A stretch of DNA of 50,037 bases, from assembly GCA_030147945.1 (NCBI GenBank), contig JASBUL010000084.1:1-50037 (forward strand), given 5' to 3'. Within the stretch, counting starts at the first letter, position 1; each line of letters starts with the position of its first letter. The translations under genes were made by a program, and so were the position numbers. This document shows positions 8,164-20,360 of this stretch, in pieces. Under the pieces are notes generated by a model, which searched no databases, was not told the origin of the DNA, and saw nothing but the letters and a program-made list of their open reading frames with translations. The DNA is from Oceanococcus sp. Its GTDB lineage: Bacteria; Pseudomonadota; Gammaproteobacteria; Nevskiales; Oceanococcaceae.

Positions 8164-9198
8164 TCAGCCTTGAAACAGATCACTGTTGCCCGGCGCATCC
8201 AGGCCCAGCAATCGGTACGTTTGCGGTGTGGCCTGACGCCCGCGCGGGGTGCGCAGCAGAAAGCCCTGCTGGATCAGATACGGCTCGATGACATCCTCAA
8301 TGGTGTCCTTGCTTTCACCAATCGCCGCCGCCAGTGCATCCACGCCCGTAGGGCCGCCGCCATAGCGGTGAACCAGAGCGCCGAGCAGCTTGCGATCCAT
8401 CAGGTCGAAACCTTCTTCATCGACCTCAAACATCTTCAGCGCGGCATCAGCCAGGGCTGCGTCGACGCGACCGTCCGCCTTGACCTCGGCGTAGTCACGC
8501 ACCCGCCGCAACAGACGGTTGGCGATACGTGGCGTGCCGCGCGACCGTCGTGCGATCTCACGCGCACCGGCATCGTCCATCTCGACATTGAGCAGCTTGG
8601 CGGAACGCGCAACGATCGAGGTCAGATCAGCCGTGTTGTAGTACTGCAGCCGTTGCACGATGCCGAAACGATCGCGCAACGGCGAGGTCAGCGCCCCGGC
8701 TCGCGTGGTCGCCCCGATCAGCGTGAACGGCGGCAGATCCAGCTTGATCGAGCGGGCCGCCGGCCCTTCGCCGATGATGATATCGATCTGGTAATCCTCC
8801 ATCGCCGGATAGAGAATTTCCTCGACCACCGGACTGAGGCGGTGAATCTCGTCGACAAACAGCACATCATTGGGTTCGAGATTGGTCAGCTGAGCGGCCA
8901 GATCACCCGGCTTTTCCAGCACCGGACCGGAGGTCTGGCGCAGATTGACATCCAGTTCGCTGGCGATAATGTGCGCCAGCGTGGTCTTGCCCAGGCCCGG
9001 CGGCCCGAACACCAGCACATGATCAAGCGCTTCCCCCCGACCACGGGCGGCGTTGATGAAGATGTCGAGCTGCTCGCGCACCGGCTGCTGGCCGATGTAT
9101 TCGCTCAGTGAGCGCGGTCGGATCGCCCGATCAATGCGCTCTTCCTCGCCGCCACCCTGCGGCGACAACAAGCGCTCTTCGAACGGCAGCTCGCTCAT
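8164..9198 (-). CDS. ruvB: Holliday junction helicase motor RuvB
   Basis: Hexameric AAA+ ATPase that drives branch migration with RuvA during recombinational repair. 344 residues, normal length. Walker A is [17 protein letters not shown], Walker B is [12 protein letters not shown], sensor 1 is [20 protein letters not shown], and the C-terminal winged-helix DNA-binding domain contains [17 protein letters not shown] and [17 protein letters not shown]. Starts with an ATG overlapping the ruvA stop (ATGA). Confidence 0.98.
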   Translation of the reverse strand: MSELPFEERLLSPQGGGEEERIDRAIRPRSLSEYIGQQPVREQLDIFINAARGRGEALDHVLVFGPPGLGKTTLAHIIASELDVNLRQTSGPVLEKPGDLAAQLTNLEPNDVLFVDEIHRLSPVVEEILYPAMEDYQIDIIIGEGPAARSIKLDLPPFTLIGATTRAGALTSPLRDRFGIVQRLQYYNTADLTSIVARSAKLLNVEMDDAGAREIARRSRGTPRIANRLLRRVRDYAEVKADGRVDAALADAALKMFEVDEEGFDLMDRKLLGALVHRYGGGPTGVDALAAAIGESKDTIEDVIEPYLIQQGFLLRTPRGRQATPQTYRLLGLDAPGNSDLFQG

Positions 9199-9791
9199 CG
9201 CGCAGCCGCTTGCAGAGCCAGACGAATAACATCCTGGGCGCCGCTGATGCTGGCATCAACCTTGCCGACCAGTTTGCGCGCTTCTGCCGCCGAGTAGCCC
9301 AGCGCCTGCAAGGCATCTTGCGCTTCGGCGCGGTCCTGGGACGCCGCACCGCCGGATGCGCTCGAGCCGGCAGGCCCAAGCTGCTCGAAACGGCTGAGGC
9401 GCCCGCGCATCTCCAGCAACACGCGTTGTGCGGTTTTTTTGCCGATCCCCGGCACCCGGGTCAGGCGATCATCATCTCCCGCCTCGATGACGGAAAAAAG
9501 CTCTGAGGTGCTCATGGTCGACAACACCGCCAGCGCCATCTTGGCGCCAATGCCGGTAATACGCAGCAACTCGCGGAACATGGTGCGCTCCTCGCGGCTG
9601 GCAAAGCCATAGAGCAACTGCGCGTCTTCACGCACCACCATGTGAGTGTGCAACACCACGGCCTGACCCTCGGCCGGCAAAGCGAAAATGGTCGACATTG
9701 GCGCTTCCAGCTCGTAGCCCACGCCCTGCACGTCCAGCAGCACCTGTGGCGGGGCCTTCTCCAGCAGGGTTCCTGACAGCCGCCCGATCAT
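9195..9791 (-). CDS. ruvA: Holliday junction DNA-binding subunit RuvA
   Basis: Tetrameric protein that clamps four-way junctions and loads RuvB. 198 residues from ATG 9789-9791 ([16 protein letters not shown]): an OB-fold domain I (about 1-63), two helix-hairpin-helix motifs in domain II ([18 protein letters not shown] and [17 protein letters not shown]), a flexible linker with [13 protein letters not shown], and domain III (about 152-198; [16 protein letters not shown]). The frame stays open for 15 codons upstream, but MIGRL is the universal RuvA start. ATGA overlap with both ruvC and ruvB. Confidence 0.97.
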   Translation of the reverse strand: MIGRLSGTLLEKAPPQVLLDVQGVGYELEAPMSTIFALPAEGQAVVLHTHMVVREDAQLLYGFASREERTMFRELLRITGIGAKMALAVLSTMSTSELFSVIEAGDDDRLTRVPGIGKKTAQRVLLEMRGRLSRFEQLGPAGSSASGGAASQDRAEAQDALQALGYSAAEARKLVGKVDASISGAQDVIRLALQAAAR

Positions 9792-10288
9792 CGCGCAATC
9801 CCCCGCCGCTGCGAACGCATGTGAAAGGCGTGACACACGGCTATCGCCAGCGCATCGGCCTGATCCTCCTGCGGCGCCTCGCGCAATGCGACCAGACGCT
9901 GAACCATGAAGTTGATCTGCTGCTTGTCGGCACGTCCACCGCCAACAATGGCCTGCTTGACCGTCGCCGGCGGGTATTCAGCCACGCTGAGCTGCTGACA
10001 GGCGATGGCCGCGATGGCTGCACCACGCGCTTGTCCCAGTTTGATCGCGCTGGCGACATTCTTTTGAACGAACACCGTTTCCACCGCCGCAGCCTGCGGC
10101 TGGTATTGCTCGATCATGTCATTCAACCCCTGAAAAATGCGGGCCAGTCGCTGAGCCATGTCACCCCGACCCAGCGCCAGGTGACCGCTGTGCACATGGG
10201 TGAATTGTTGTCCGTGAAAATCGATGATGGCAAAACCTGTACGCACCGACCCCGGGTCGACCCCCAGAATGCGTACCGGCAAGCTCAC
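9788..10288 (-). CDS. ruvC: Holliday junction resolvase RuvC
   Basis: Endonuclease that cuts Holliday junctions symmetrically. 166 residues with an RNase H-like fold. The acidic residues are visible in RILGVDPGSVRTGFA (first Asp), AVETVFVQKNVASAIKLGQ (Glu) and DQADALAIAVCHA (Asp), and KQAIVGGGRADKQQ carries the basic DNA-binding segment. Three bases separate it from yebC. Confidence 0.97.
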   Translation of the reverse strand: MSLPVRILGVDPGSVRTGFAIIDFHGQQFTHVHSGHLALGRGDMAQRLARIFQGLNDMIEQYQPQAAAVETVFVQKNVASAIKLGQARGAAIAAIACQQLSVAEYPPATVKQAIVGGGRADKQQINFMVQRLVALREAPQEDQADALAIAVCHAFHMRSQRRGIAR

Positions 10289-10291
10289 GCC

Positions 10292-11017
10292 CTACTCGCT
10301 CAGTTCGGCGTTGGCATAGACGTTCTGCACATCATCCAGATCTTCCAGCGCGTCGACCAGACGCTGAATGCTGGCGTAACTCTCTTCATCCAGATCCACG
10401 CTGGTCTGCGGACGCATGGTGACATCATTGTCTTCGGCGACCAGACCGGCAGCTTCCAGCGCATCTTTGACCGCTTCGTACTCATCCGGACCGGTGATCA
10501 CCTCAACCGATTCGTCGTCGTAGCTGACAATGTCTTCCGCCCCGGCTTCCAACGCCACTTCCATGATCTGCTCTTCGCTGCTTCCCGGTGCGAACAGGAA
10601 GTAACCCTTCTTGTCGAACAGGTAGGCCACCGAGCCATCGTTACCGAGGTTGCCGCCATGCTTGCTGAACGCATGACGCACTTCCGCCACGGTGCGATTG
10701 CGGTTGTCGCTCATGCAGTCGACCATCACCGCGACACCATTCGGGCCGTAGCCCTCGTAGCGGATTTCCTCGTAGGCGTCACCTTCAAGCAAGCCGGCGC
10801 CACGCTTGATCGCACGCTCGATGTTGTCCTTGGGCATGGACTGGGCCTTGGCCTTGTCCACGGCCAGGCGCAAACGCGAGTTGGTCGCCGGATCCGGATC
10901 ACCCATGCGCGCAGCAACGATGATTTCCTTGGCCAGCTTGGTGAACAGCTTGCCGCGCTTCTTATCCTGCGCGCCTTTGCGGTGCTGAATATTGGCCCAT
11001 TTGCTGTGACCCGCCAT
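10292..11017 (-). CDS. yebC: YebC/PmpR-family protein
   Basis: Member of the YebC/TACO1 family, described both as a transcriptional regulator and as a translation factor that helps ribosomes through difficult proline stretches. 241 residues with the invariant opening [20 protein letters not shown], then [20 protein letters not shown] and [18 protein letters not shown] segments. The ATG shares one base with the stop codon of the preceding gene (TAATG). Location directly upstream of ruvC is strongly conserved in bacteria. Confidence 0.96.
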   Translation of the reverse strand: MAGHSKWANIQHRKGAQDKKRGKLFTKLAKEIIVAARMGDPDPATNSRLRLAVDKAKAQSMPKDNIERAIKRGAGLLEGDAYEEIRYEGYGPNGVAVMVDCMSDNRNRTVAEVRHAFSKHGGNLGNDGSVAYLFDKKGYFLFAPGSSEEQIMEVALEAGAEDIVSYDDESVEVITGPDEYEAVKDALEAAGLVAEDNDVTMRPQTSVDLDEESYASIQRLVDALEDLDDVQNVYANAELSE

Positions 11018-11592
11018 TAGAACACCATCCTCAAACCGATGAAGGCCGAGTCTTCTATGTCGAAATCCCGCCCACCGTCCAAGCCAGCTTCAAGCTTGCG
11101 GTAGCCGGCAACGATATAAGCCTGACGAATCAGCTGGTAATCCACGCTCAGGCCGAATTCGAAGTATTTGTCGATGTCGTCGAAGGCACTGACGCTGGGG
11201 GCATAAAACACCCAGGCACGCCCACCGATACGGTTGAAGTCCGGCACCCGACCATCCAGCGTGCCGCCCAGCGCGACCGCCGCACCGGTCAAACCGCTGT
11301 CACTGTCGAGTATCACGGCGCGGCCACCTACGCCGGCTTTGACATTGGCTTTGGGGGCGCCGGTGTCACCGAGAATCATCAAGCCGACGTGACCGAGCAG
11401 CGCATCGCTGCCACTCTCATCCTGGTACAACACGCCCAGGTCGAGCGTGGCCACGTTGTCGGCCCGGTTCGGGCCCACTGCAACGGCATATTCGCCGCGA
11501 ATCGAATCTTCGCCGAAGGTCAAATCCAGCGACGCCGAAAAAGCCGGCATGGCCAGTGCGGCCAAGCCCAGAGCGATCAAACCACGAATCAT
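11017..11592 (-). CDS. YfaZ-family outer-membrane beta-barrel protein
   Basis: 191-residue predicted small barrel of unknown function. A Sec signal peptide ([20 protein letters not shown]) is followed by alternating amphipathic strands. The C-terminal half carries YfaZ-family features: [34 protein letters not shown] and [12 protein letters not shown], ending in LRMVF with the terminal Phe expected of barrels inserted by BamA. The start (ATG 11590-11592) was chosen because it gives a clean signal peptide; the frame is open further back into lpd. It lies four bases after lpd and overlaps yebC by one base, so it is translated between a TCA-cycle gene and a housekeeping gene; the reason is not evident. 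Confidence 0.82.
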   Translation of the reverse strand: MIRGLIALGLAALAMPAFSASLDLTFGEDSIRGEYAVAVGPNRADNVATLDLGVLYQDESGSDALLGHVGLMILGDTGAPKANVKAGVGGRAVILDSDSGLTGAAVALGGTLDGRVPDFNRIGGRAWVFYAPSVSAFDDIDKYFEFGLSVDYQLIRQAYIVAGYRKLEAGLDGGRDFDIEDSAFIGLRMVF

Positions 11593-11596
11593 AGGA

Positions 11597-13036
11597 TCAA
11601 CGTTTTTTGTTAATGGCGTGAATGGCGCGTCCGTCAACCGACAGCGCCGCTTCGTGCACCGACTCCGACAACGTCGGGTGTGCATGCATGGTCAAGGCAA
11701 TGTCTTCGCTGGTCGCGCCATATTCCATCGCCAGGACCATCTCGGCTATCAGCTCAGACACATAAGGCCCGACCATATGAACACCGAGAATGCGATCAGT
11801 TTCCGCACAGGCCAGCATTTTGACCTGACCGGCAGCGGCTTCCAGCGCCTTGGCGCGGCCATTGGCGGTGAACGGGAAACTGCCCACGCGATAGCTGACA
11901 CCGGCCGCCTTGAGGGCTTCCTCGGTCTTGCCAACCCAGGCCACTTCCGGCGCGGTGTAGATCACCGAAGGCACGCAATCGTAGTTCACCTTGGCTTTGT
12001 GGCCAGCGATGATTTCGGCCACGGCCACGCCTTCTTCGCTGCCCTTGTGAGCCAGCATCAGGCCACCGATCACATCACCCACGGCATACACATCGGGCAT
12101 GCTGGTGCGGTAAGCCTCATCAACCGCAACAAAGCCCTTCTCATCCAGTTCCACACTGGCGTCGCTGCTGCACAGATCACGCGTGTAAGGACGCCGGCCA
12201 ACGGCCACGATCAGGCGGTCGAAGCGCTCGCTGTGTTCTTCACCGTTGACGCTGAATTTAACGTCCACACCGGCGCCTTTGACATCAGCGGACATGACCC
12301 TTGCGCCAAGCCGGATATCCAGGCCCTGCTTCTTGAACTGACGCAGTGCATCCTTGGCGATCTGACCATCGGCGATACCGGCCAGAAACTGATCCTGCGC
12401 TTCCAAAAGCACAGTGTCCGAACCCAGGCGTGACCACACGCTGCCCAGCTCGGTGCCGATCACACCGGCGCCGATCACACCGACGCGCTTGGGCACGCTT
12501 TCAAACTCCAGCGCACCCCAGGAATCGACGATGTACTTACCGTCGAACTTGGCCATTGGCAGTTCCACCGGTTCGGAACCACTGGCGATGAGAATCTTGT
12601 CGCACTCCAGCATCTCGGCTTTTTTCTTGCCCAGGGCGGTGAATGCGACCTTGCCCTGGCCACGGATCTGCCCGGTGCCAGCCAGCCCATCCACACCATT
12701 AGCCTTGAACAGCTGGGCGATGCCGCCGGTCAGCTGCTGGCTGATGCCGGTCTTGCGCGCCTGCATCGCAGCCACGTCCAGCTTGACCTTGCCGGTGGCG
12801 ATGCCGTGCTTTTCGAACTCGTGCTGTGCCCGGTGATACAGCTCCGATGATTCCAGCAAGGCCTTGGACGGTATACAGCCGGCGTTGAGACAGGTGCCGC
12901 CGAAGGCCGCTTTACCGTCGTGATTGACCCATTTGTCGATACAGGCGACGTTCATACCGAGCTGGGCCGCGCGTATGGCTGCGACATAGCCCGCCGGGCC
13001 GGCGCCGATAACGATCAGATCGTACTTCTTGCTCAT
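11597..13036 (-). CDS. lpd: Dihydrolipoamide dehydrogenase (E3)
   Basis: FAD- and NAD-dependent E3 that reoxidises the lipoyl groups of SucB; may also serve other 2-oxo acid dehydrogenases. 479 residues: FAD-binding GAGPAGYVAAIRAAQLG, redox disulfide GGTCLNAGCIPSKAL, NAD-binding GAGVIGTELGSVWSRLG, the ATCG-like FAD segment VYAVGDVIGGLMLAHKGSEE, and the C-terminal His-Glu pair in HAHPTLSESVHEA. ATG at 13034-13036 has an AAGGA ribosome-binding site; an open extension of 18 codons upstream lacks E3 similarity. It follows sucB, but a strong terminator stands in the 98-base gap. Confidence 0.97.
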   Translation of the reverse strand: MSKKYDLIVIGAGPAGYVAAIRAAQLGMNVACIDKWVNHDGKAAFGGTCLNAGCIPSKALLESSELYHRAQHEFEKHGIATGKVKLDVAAMQARKTGISQQLTGGIAQLFKANGVDGLAGTGQIRGQGKVAFTALGKKKAEMLECDKILIASGSEPVELPMAKFDGKYIVDSWGALEFESVPKRVGVIGAGVIGTELGSVWSRLGSDTVLLEAQDQFLAGIADGQIAKDALRQFKKQGLDIRLGARVMSADVKGAGVDVKFSVNGEEHSERFDRLIVAVGRRPYTRDLCSSDASVELDEKGFVAVDEAYRTSMPDVYAVGDVIGGLMLAHKGSEEGVAVAEIIAGHKAKVNYDCVPSVIYTAPEVAWVGKTEEALKAAGVSYRVGSFPFTANGRAKALEAAAGQVKMLACAETDRILGVHMVGPYVSELIAEMVLAMEYGATSEDIALTMHAHPTLSESVHEAALSVDGRAIHAINKKR

Positions 13037-13075
13037 GATCAGTTCCTTGTCGCGGATCCATCTCTCCGCGGTAGT

Positions 13076-13099
13076 AAAAAGAGCCGGCACAGCCGGCTC
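13076..13099 (-). terminator. Rho-independent terminator between sucB and lpd
   Basis: GAGCCGGC, loop ACA, GCCGGCTC is a perfect 8-bp stem with a three-base loop, and on the minus strand it runs straight into five T. It lies 36 bases after the sucB stop. A second GC hairpin (CGCGGCG/CGCCGCG, 13114-13130) precedes it and a third (CGCGGA/TCCGCG, 13051-13070) follows, just upstream of the lpd ribosome-binding site. Confidence 0.85.
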
Positions 13100-13134
13100 C
13101 TGGAGTTTGCACGCGCGGCGTCCCGCCGCGGCGT

Positions 13135-14388
13135 TTAGATTTCCAGCAGCATGCGTGCCGGATCTTCCAGCACTTCCTTGATGGTGCGCAGGAACAGCAC
13201 GGCTTCACGGCCATCGATGATGCGGTGATCGTAGGTCAGCGCCAGATACATCATCGGACGGATCACGATCTCGTCATTCACCACAACCGGCTTCTTGTTG
13301 ATACCGTGCATGCCCAGAATCGCACTCTGCGGCGGATTCAGAATCGGCGTCGACATCATGGAACCGAACACCCCACCATTGGTGATGGAGAAGGTGCCGC
13401 CAAGCAGGTCGTCCATGGTCAGTTTGTTGTCCTTGGCGCGCGCCCCGAACTCGCCGATGGAGGATTCCACCTCGGCAAAGCTGAGTTTGTCGGCATCGCG
13501 CAGGATCGGCACCACCAGGCCACGCGGCGAGGACACCGCAATACCGATGTCGTAGTAACCGTGGTAGATGATGTCGTTGCCGTCCACCGAGGCATTGACG
13601 ATCGGATAGCGCTTGAGCGCTTCAACCGCAGCGCGTACGAAGAAGCTCATGTAGCCGAGACGAACCTTGTGATTCTTCTCGAACACGTCGCGGTACTGCT
13701 TGCGCAGCTTGTCGACAGCGTGCAGATCAACCTCGTTGAAGGTGGTCAGCATGGCCGCACTCTGCTGAGCCTCGACCAGACGCTCGGCGATGCGCGCGCG
13801 AATCCGTGTCATCGGCACACGCTGTTCGATACGCTCATCCTGAGCCGGGGCCGAACCTACCGCACCGGCATCACGATCACCCACCGCCGCATCGGCGGCT
13901 TTGGGCGCCGCTTTGGCTTCTGCGGCCGGTTTGCTGCTGGCGTTGTCTTTCAGATACTTCTCGACATCAGCCTTGGTCAGGCGACCACCCTTGCCGCTGG
14001 CCGGAATCCCTTCAGCCTTGAGGTCATGCTCTTCGAGCAGGCGGCGCACTGCCGGGCTTTGCTGCACGTCGTCAGCCGGTTCGGCCTCATCCGCTGGCTT
14101 GCTTGGCTGCGAGGCGGCCGGTTTGTCATCAGCCTTCTTGGCCGCGGCATCGCCGGCTTCAAGCACGGCAAGCACGTCACCCGCGGTGACCGTGTCGCCC
14201 GGCTGAACCATGATCTTGACCAGAGTACCGCTATCGGTGGCTGGCACTTCCAGCACGACCTTGTCGGTTTCCAGGTCGGCCAGATTCTCATCGCGGGTGA
14301 CGCTGTCGCCTTCCGCTTTGTGCCATTCCGCCACCGTGGCTTCCGTGACGGATTCCGGCAATGCCGGCACCTTGATTTCGATACTCAT
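13135..14388 (-). CDS. sucB: 2-oxoglutarate dehydrogenase E2 (dihydrolipoyl succinyltransferase)
   Basis: Core of the 2-oxoglutarate dehydrogenase complex, transferring succinyl groups to CoA. 417 residues: one N-terminal lipoyl domain (about 1-78) with the modified lysine in [12 protein letters not shown], an Ala/Pro/Lys linker, a peripheral-subunit-binding domain (about 110-145; [20 protein letters not shown] and [12 protein letters not shown]), a second flexible linker, and the catalytic domain ending with [20 protein letters not shown], which contains the active-site His and Asp. A GAGGAG ribosome-binding site precedes the ATG. sucA lies 48 bases upstream. Confidence 0.97.
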   Translation of the reverse strand: MSIEIKVPALPESVTEATVAEWHKAEGDSVTRDENLADLETDKVVLEVPATDSGTLVKIMVQPGDTVTAGDVLAVLEAGDAAAKKADDKPAASQPSKPADEAEPADDVQQSPAVRRLLEEHDLKAEGIPASGKGGRLTKADVEKYLKDNASSKPAAEAKAAPKAADAAVGDRDAGAVGSAPAQDERIEQRVPMTRIRARIAERLVEAQQSAAMLTTFNEVDLHAVDKLRKQYRDVFEKNHKVRLGYMSFFVRAAVEALKRYPIVNASVDGNDIIYHGYYDIGIAVSSPRGLVVPILRDADKLSFAEVESSIGEFGARAKDNKLTMDDLLGGTFSITNGGVFGSMMSTPILNPPQSAILGMHGINKKPVVVNDEIVIRPMMYLALTYDHRIIDGREAVLFLRTIKEVLEDPARMLLEI

Positions 14389-14436
14389 TGAATTGGCTCC
14401 TCGCGGGATTCCTGCCTGTTCGTGACCTTGAATGTG

Positions 14437-17286
<2,850 letters not shown>

Positions 17287-17366
17287 GGGTATCTCCAGGT
17301 CGTCAGATTACTTCGGTTATTGTACGAGAACGTGAGGCAAAAAGCGCTGTTTTCACCGGGAAAATC

Positions 17367-18254
17367 TCACTTTTTTGCATCCCAGGTGGTGGTCAGTTCG
17401 CTCAGGTAGCTTTTGAACTCGTCTGCAAACTCCGGATGCTTGAGTCCGAACTCCACATTGGCCTGCAGATAACCTAGTTTGCTGCCGCAATCAAAACGTG
17501 TGCCTTCGAACTCGAAAGCCAGCACAGTCTGTTCTTCCAGCATCTTGGCGATGGCATCGGTGAGCTGAATTTCACCGCCGGCGCCACGCCCGGTGGAGCC
17601 AAGGATCTTGAAGATGCGTGGCGGCAGAATGTAACGCCCCACCACAGCCAGATTGGACGGCGCTTCCTCCGGCTTGGGCTTCTCCACGATGCCCTTGATT
17701 TCGCTGACCCCATTGCCGATGGGTTCGACATCGACGATACCGTATTTATAAGTCTCTTCCGGCGGCACACGCTGGACCGCAATCACGGCCGTGCCATATT
17801 CGGCATAAACACGCTGCATCTGAGCCAGACAGGGGCGCAGCTTACCGTCGATGAGGTCATCGGCGAGGATCACGGAAAAGTCTTCATCACCAACCGCCGG
17901 CTCTGCGCACAGCACCGCATGGCCAAGCCCCATGGCTTCCGGCTGGCGAATGTACATGCAGCTCACCCCGATCGGCAGCACCTCCCTCAGCTCTCGCAAA
18001 GTGTCGGTTTTGCCCTTTTGCTCCAGCGTGTGTTCAAGCTCGTAGGAGCGATCGAAATGGTCGAGGATGGAATTCTTGTTGTTGCTGGTGATGAACACCA
18101 GCTCTTCGGCACCGGCACTGATCGCCTCATTGACCGCATACTGAATCAGCGGCTTGTCCACGATCGGCAACATTTCCTTGGCGCTGGCCTTGGTCGCGGG
18201 CAGAAACCGCGTGCCCAGACCGGCCACCGGAAATACAGCTTTGCGAATACGCAT
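17367..18254 (-). CDS. galU: UTP-glucose-1-phosphate uridylyltransferase
   Basis: Makes UDP-glucose for polysaccharide, LPS and osmolyte synthesis. 295 residues. The nucleotide-binding opening is KAVFPVAGLGTRFLPATKAS followed by KEMLPIVDKPLIQYAVNEA; later segments are QPEAMGLGHAVLCAEPAVGD, VILADDLIDG and VGRYILPPRIF, all typical of GalU rather than RfbA. Its AGGAG ribosome-binding site lies inside the end of the preceding MaoC-like gene, three bases away, so the two are likely co-translated. Confidence 0.96.
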   Translation of the reverse strand: MRIRKAVFPVAGLGTRFLPATKASAKEMLPIVDKPLIQYAVNEAISAGAEELVFITSNNKNSILDHFDRSYELEHTLEQKGKTDTLRELREVLPIGVSCMYIRQPEAMGLGHAVLCAEPAVGDEDFSVILADDLIDGKLRPCLAQMQRVYAEYGTAVIAVQRVPPEETYKYGIVDVEPIGNGVSEIKGIVEKPKPEEAPSNLAVVGRYILPPRIFKILGSTGRGAGGEIQLTDAIAKMLEEQTVLAFEFEGTRFDCGSKLGYLQANVEFGLKHPEFADEFKSYLSELTTTWDAKK

Positions 18255-18257
18255 GTC

Positions 18258-19127
18258 TTAGGCTCCTGCTGTCCACTTGCCGGACAGAATCGGCTTGTGA
18301 TTGTTGGCGTCTTTGACCTCGAAGACGAAATCGCTGGCTTTGGCCTCACCGTGAAGCTTGGCCTTGCCCGGCAGGAACAAAGGCGTCTTGAATTCGACCT
18401 CAAGCACCCCGGCGTCCTCGGTGTTGACCGGCAGTGTCGCGGCGCTGCGCGCCAGCGTCCACATACCGTGAATAATGGCCCGTTTGAAGCCCAGCAGTTT
18501 GGCCGTCGGTGCGGAAATGTGAATCGGGTTGATGTCGCCAGACACCAGAGCGTAGCGGCGACCGAGATTGCCTTTGAGTGTCCACAGCGCAAGTTCAGGC
18601 AGGCTGCTGGGCTGCGCTGCTGGCGGTTTCTTCTTGCTGCCCCCCGACGCCGCACTCTTGTCGCTGCGCCGGCTCAGGATGGAGGTGATACCGCGCCACA
18701 CGACCTTGCCCTGTGCGTCCTGGAATTCGGTAACCAGATCGAATTCGTAACCGCGTGCGGTTTCCTTAATACCGTTGATTTCCACCGATACGTCATAACT
18801 GGCGTCGATGCGCATGGGCTGGGCCTGCTCGATGCGATTGGAGACATGCACCATGCCCATCGCCGCGAGCGGGAAATCGGGATGCCCCATCAGATGCAGA
18901 TGCAGCGGGAAGACCATGACCTGCGGGTAGCACACCGGCAGGAACTCGCTCTTCTTGCCACCACACACGCGCCGGTAGGCTGCGACCATCATGGCCCGAG
19001 GCTTGACGTTGTCGGCCGTGGCAATCAGCGGCTCCTTGAGTTCAACCGTCTTGGATGCGCGCGAGACCACCACTTTGCCGAAAGCCGGCAAGGCCGGAGG
19101 CAGTCGATCGAAATTCAGTTCAGCCAT
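18258..19127 (-). CDS. MaoC-like hotdog acyl-CoA hydratase/dehydratase
   Basis: 289-residue double-hotdog protein. The C-terminal hotdog carries the hydratase-2 motif YALVSGDINPIH followed by LGFKRAIIHGMWTLARSAA, with the catalytic Asp and His visible in SGDINPIH; the N-terminal half (about 60-150) is a degenerate hotdog with PLHLHLMGHPDFPLAAMGMV and a role in binding the acyl chain. The family hydrates trans-2-enoyl-CoA or dehydrates 3-hydroxyacyl chains in fatty-acid or polyhydroxyalkanoate metabolism. A Ser/Lys/Pro-rich linker (about 170-188) joins the halves. The position between ccmI and galU gives no metabolic clue, and the substrate cannot be assigned. Confidence 0.8.
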   Translation of the reverse strand: MAELNFDRLPPALPAFGKVVVSRASKTVELKEPLIATADNVKPRAMMVAAYRRVCGGKKSEFLPVCYPQVMVFPLHLHLMGHPDFPLAAMGMVHVSNRIEQAQPMRIDASYDVSVEINGIKETARGYEFDLVTEFQDAQGKVVWRGITSILSRRSDKSAASGGSKKKPPAAQPSSLPELALWTLKGNLGRRYALVSGDINPIHISAPTAKLLGFKRAIIHGMWTLARSAATLPVNTEDAGVLEVEFKTPLFLPGKAKLHGEAKASDFVFEVKDANNHKPILSGKWTAGA

Positions 19128-19166
19128 GATTGAAAACTCCGAATGAAATAAATAGGTGCATCGCCT

Positions 19167-20360
19167 TTAGGGCAATTGCTGATCAATGGTCAGTTCGAGC
19201 GGCGCGCGTGGCGGCTCGTTGAGTGTAATGCTGCCCTGCCAGTCGCCAGGCTGGGCCTGCGGCTCGCCGCTGCGACTGATGCGCGCGGTCACGCGCCAGG
19301 CATCAAAAGCGGCCAGACTGGTGTTTTCCAGCATACGCTTGCTGTCATCCAGGGTAACCCGCAGCGGCCAACGCTGAGGCAAGGCCTGACGCGACACCGC
19401 CAGCGGCATGGGCGGACCATCGAGCGCACGAACAAGCACGTACAGCACGGCGTCATCCGGCACCTGGGCGGCCAGCTCAGGCGCCAGCGCCACATCGATC
19501 TCGAAGCGCAGGCCCTCCGCCGCATTGTCTTTTTGCGCCACCACGTCCACCCCGAATTCGGCGCTCAACCATGTGGCCATTTCCTGGGGCAGATTGGGCA
19601 GCTGCTGCAAACGCTCGATGTAGCGAGCCTGAGCCGCGTCATCGCCACGCTGTGCCGCTGCCAGCAGCGCGTACCACAAGCCACGCAAATGCCCCGGATT
19701 GAGTGCCAGCGCCTTGTCGATCAAGGCCAGCGCAGCATCGTCCAGTTGCTGACCGTTGGCCAGCCCCAGCGCCTCAGCCTGCGCGACCAGCAGGTCGGGG
19801 TTATCTTCACCGGTGAGCGCGTTGGCACGTGCGTAAGCCTGTGCCGCCTCACCATGCCGCCCCATCACGCTGTACGAACGCCCCAGCATCATCCAGCCGC
19901 GCGGATCATTAGGCTGTTCCTGTAAACGCACATGCAATGCAGCGACCAGCTCCTCCAGCGACGGCTGCCCCTCCTCTTCGGACGGCTGCGCCGCAGCAAA
20001 ATGCTGGGCGCCATGACTGAGCTGGAAGGTGATCGCGGCCACCACAACCGGCACCACACACAGAGCCAGCTTCTGCCACAGCGGCCAGCCGCGCTGACGC
20101 CACTGGGCATCAACCTGAGCCATTTCCGCAGCAAAAGTCTGCTCCAGATGGGCCAGGGCTTCGTCGTGCTGCGCCGCGCTCAGCTCGGCGTTGCGCGCGC
20201 GCTCGGCCAGCACCTCACGCTGCTGCTTGAACGCTTGCGCATTCAGCTTGCTGCGTTCGCGCGCCTGCACGCCGGCAGCGCCTCGCTGACTACCGATCAC
20301 CAGCCACAGGCCTGCCGCCAGCGCCACCAGTAAACCGGTTATCCAGACCAGTTCAATCAT
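19167..20360 (-). CDS. ccmI: Cytochrome c maturation protein CcmI (CycH type)
   Basis: Inner-membrane chaperone that delivers apocytochrome c to the CcmFH heme ligation complex. About 397 residues: membrane helix 1 (ELVWITGLLVALAAGLWLVI), a cytosolic coiled-coil loop (LAERARNAELSAAQHDEALA), helix 2 (about 95-115, LALCVVPVVVAAITFQLSHG), then a periplasmic TPR domain (NDPRGWMMLGRSYSVMGRH) and a C-terminal beta-rich domain that binds apocytochrome. Two adjacent ATG codons (20363 and 20360) overlap the ccmH stop; the frame is open much further upstream but that part is ccmH shadow. Confidence 0.9.
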   Translation of the reverse strand: MIELVWITGLLVALAAGLWLVIGSQRGAAGVQARERSKLNAQAFKQQREVLAERARNAELSAAQHDEALAHLEQTFAAEMAQVDAQWRQRGWPLWQKLALCVVPVVVAAITFQLSHGAQHFAAAQPSEEEGQPSLEELVAALHVRLQEQPNDPRGWMMLGRSYSVMGRHGEAAQAYARANALTGEDNPDLLVAQAEALGLANGQQLDDAALALIDKALALNPGHLRGLWYALLAAAQRGDDAAQARYIERLQQLPNLPQEMATWLSAEFGVDVVAQKDNAAEGLRFEIDVALAPELAAQVPDDAVLYVLVRALDGPPMPLAVSRQALPQRWPLRVTLDDSKRMLENTSLAAFDAWRVTARISRSGEPQAQPGDWQGSITLNEPPRAPLELTIDQQLP

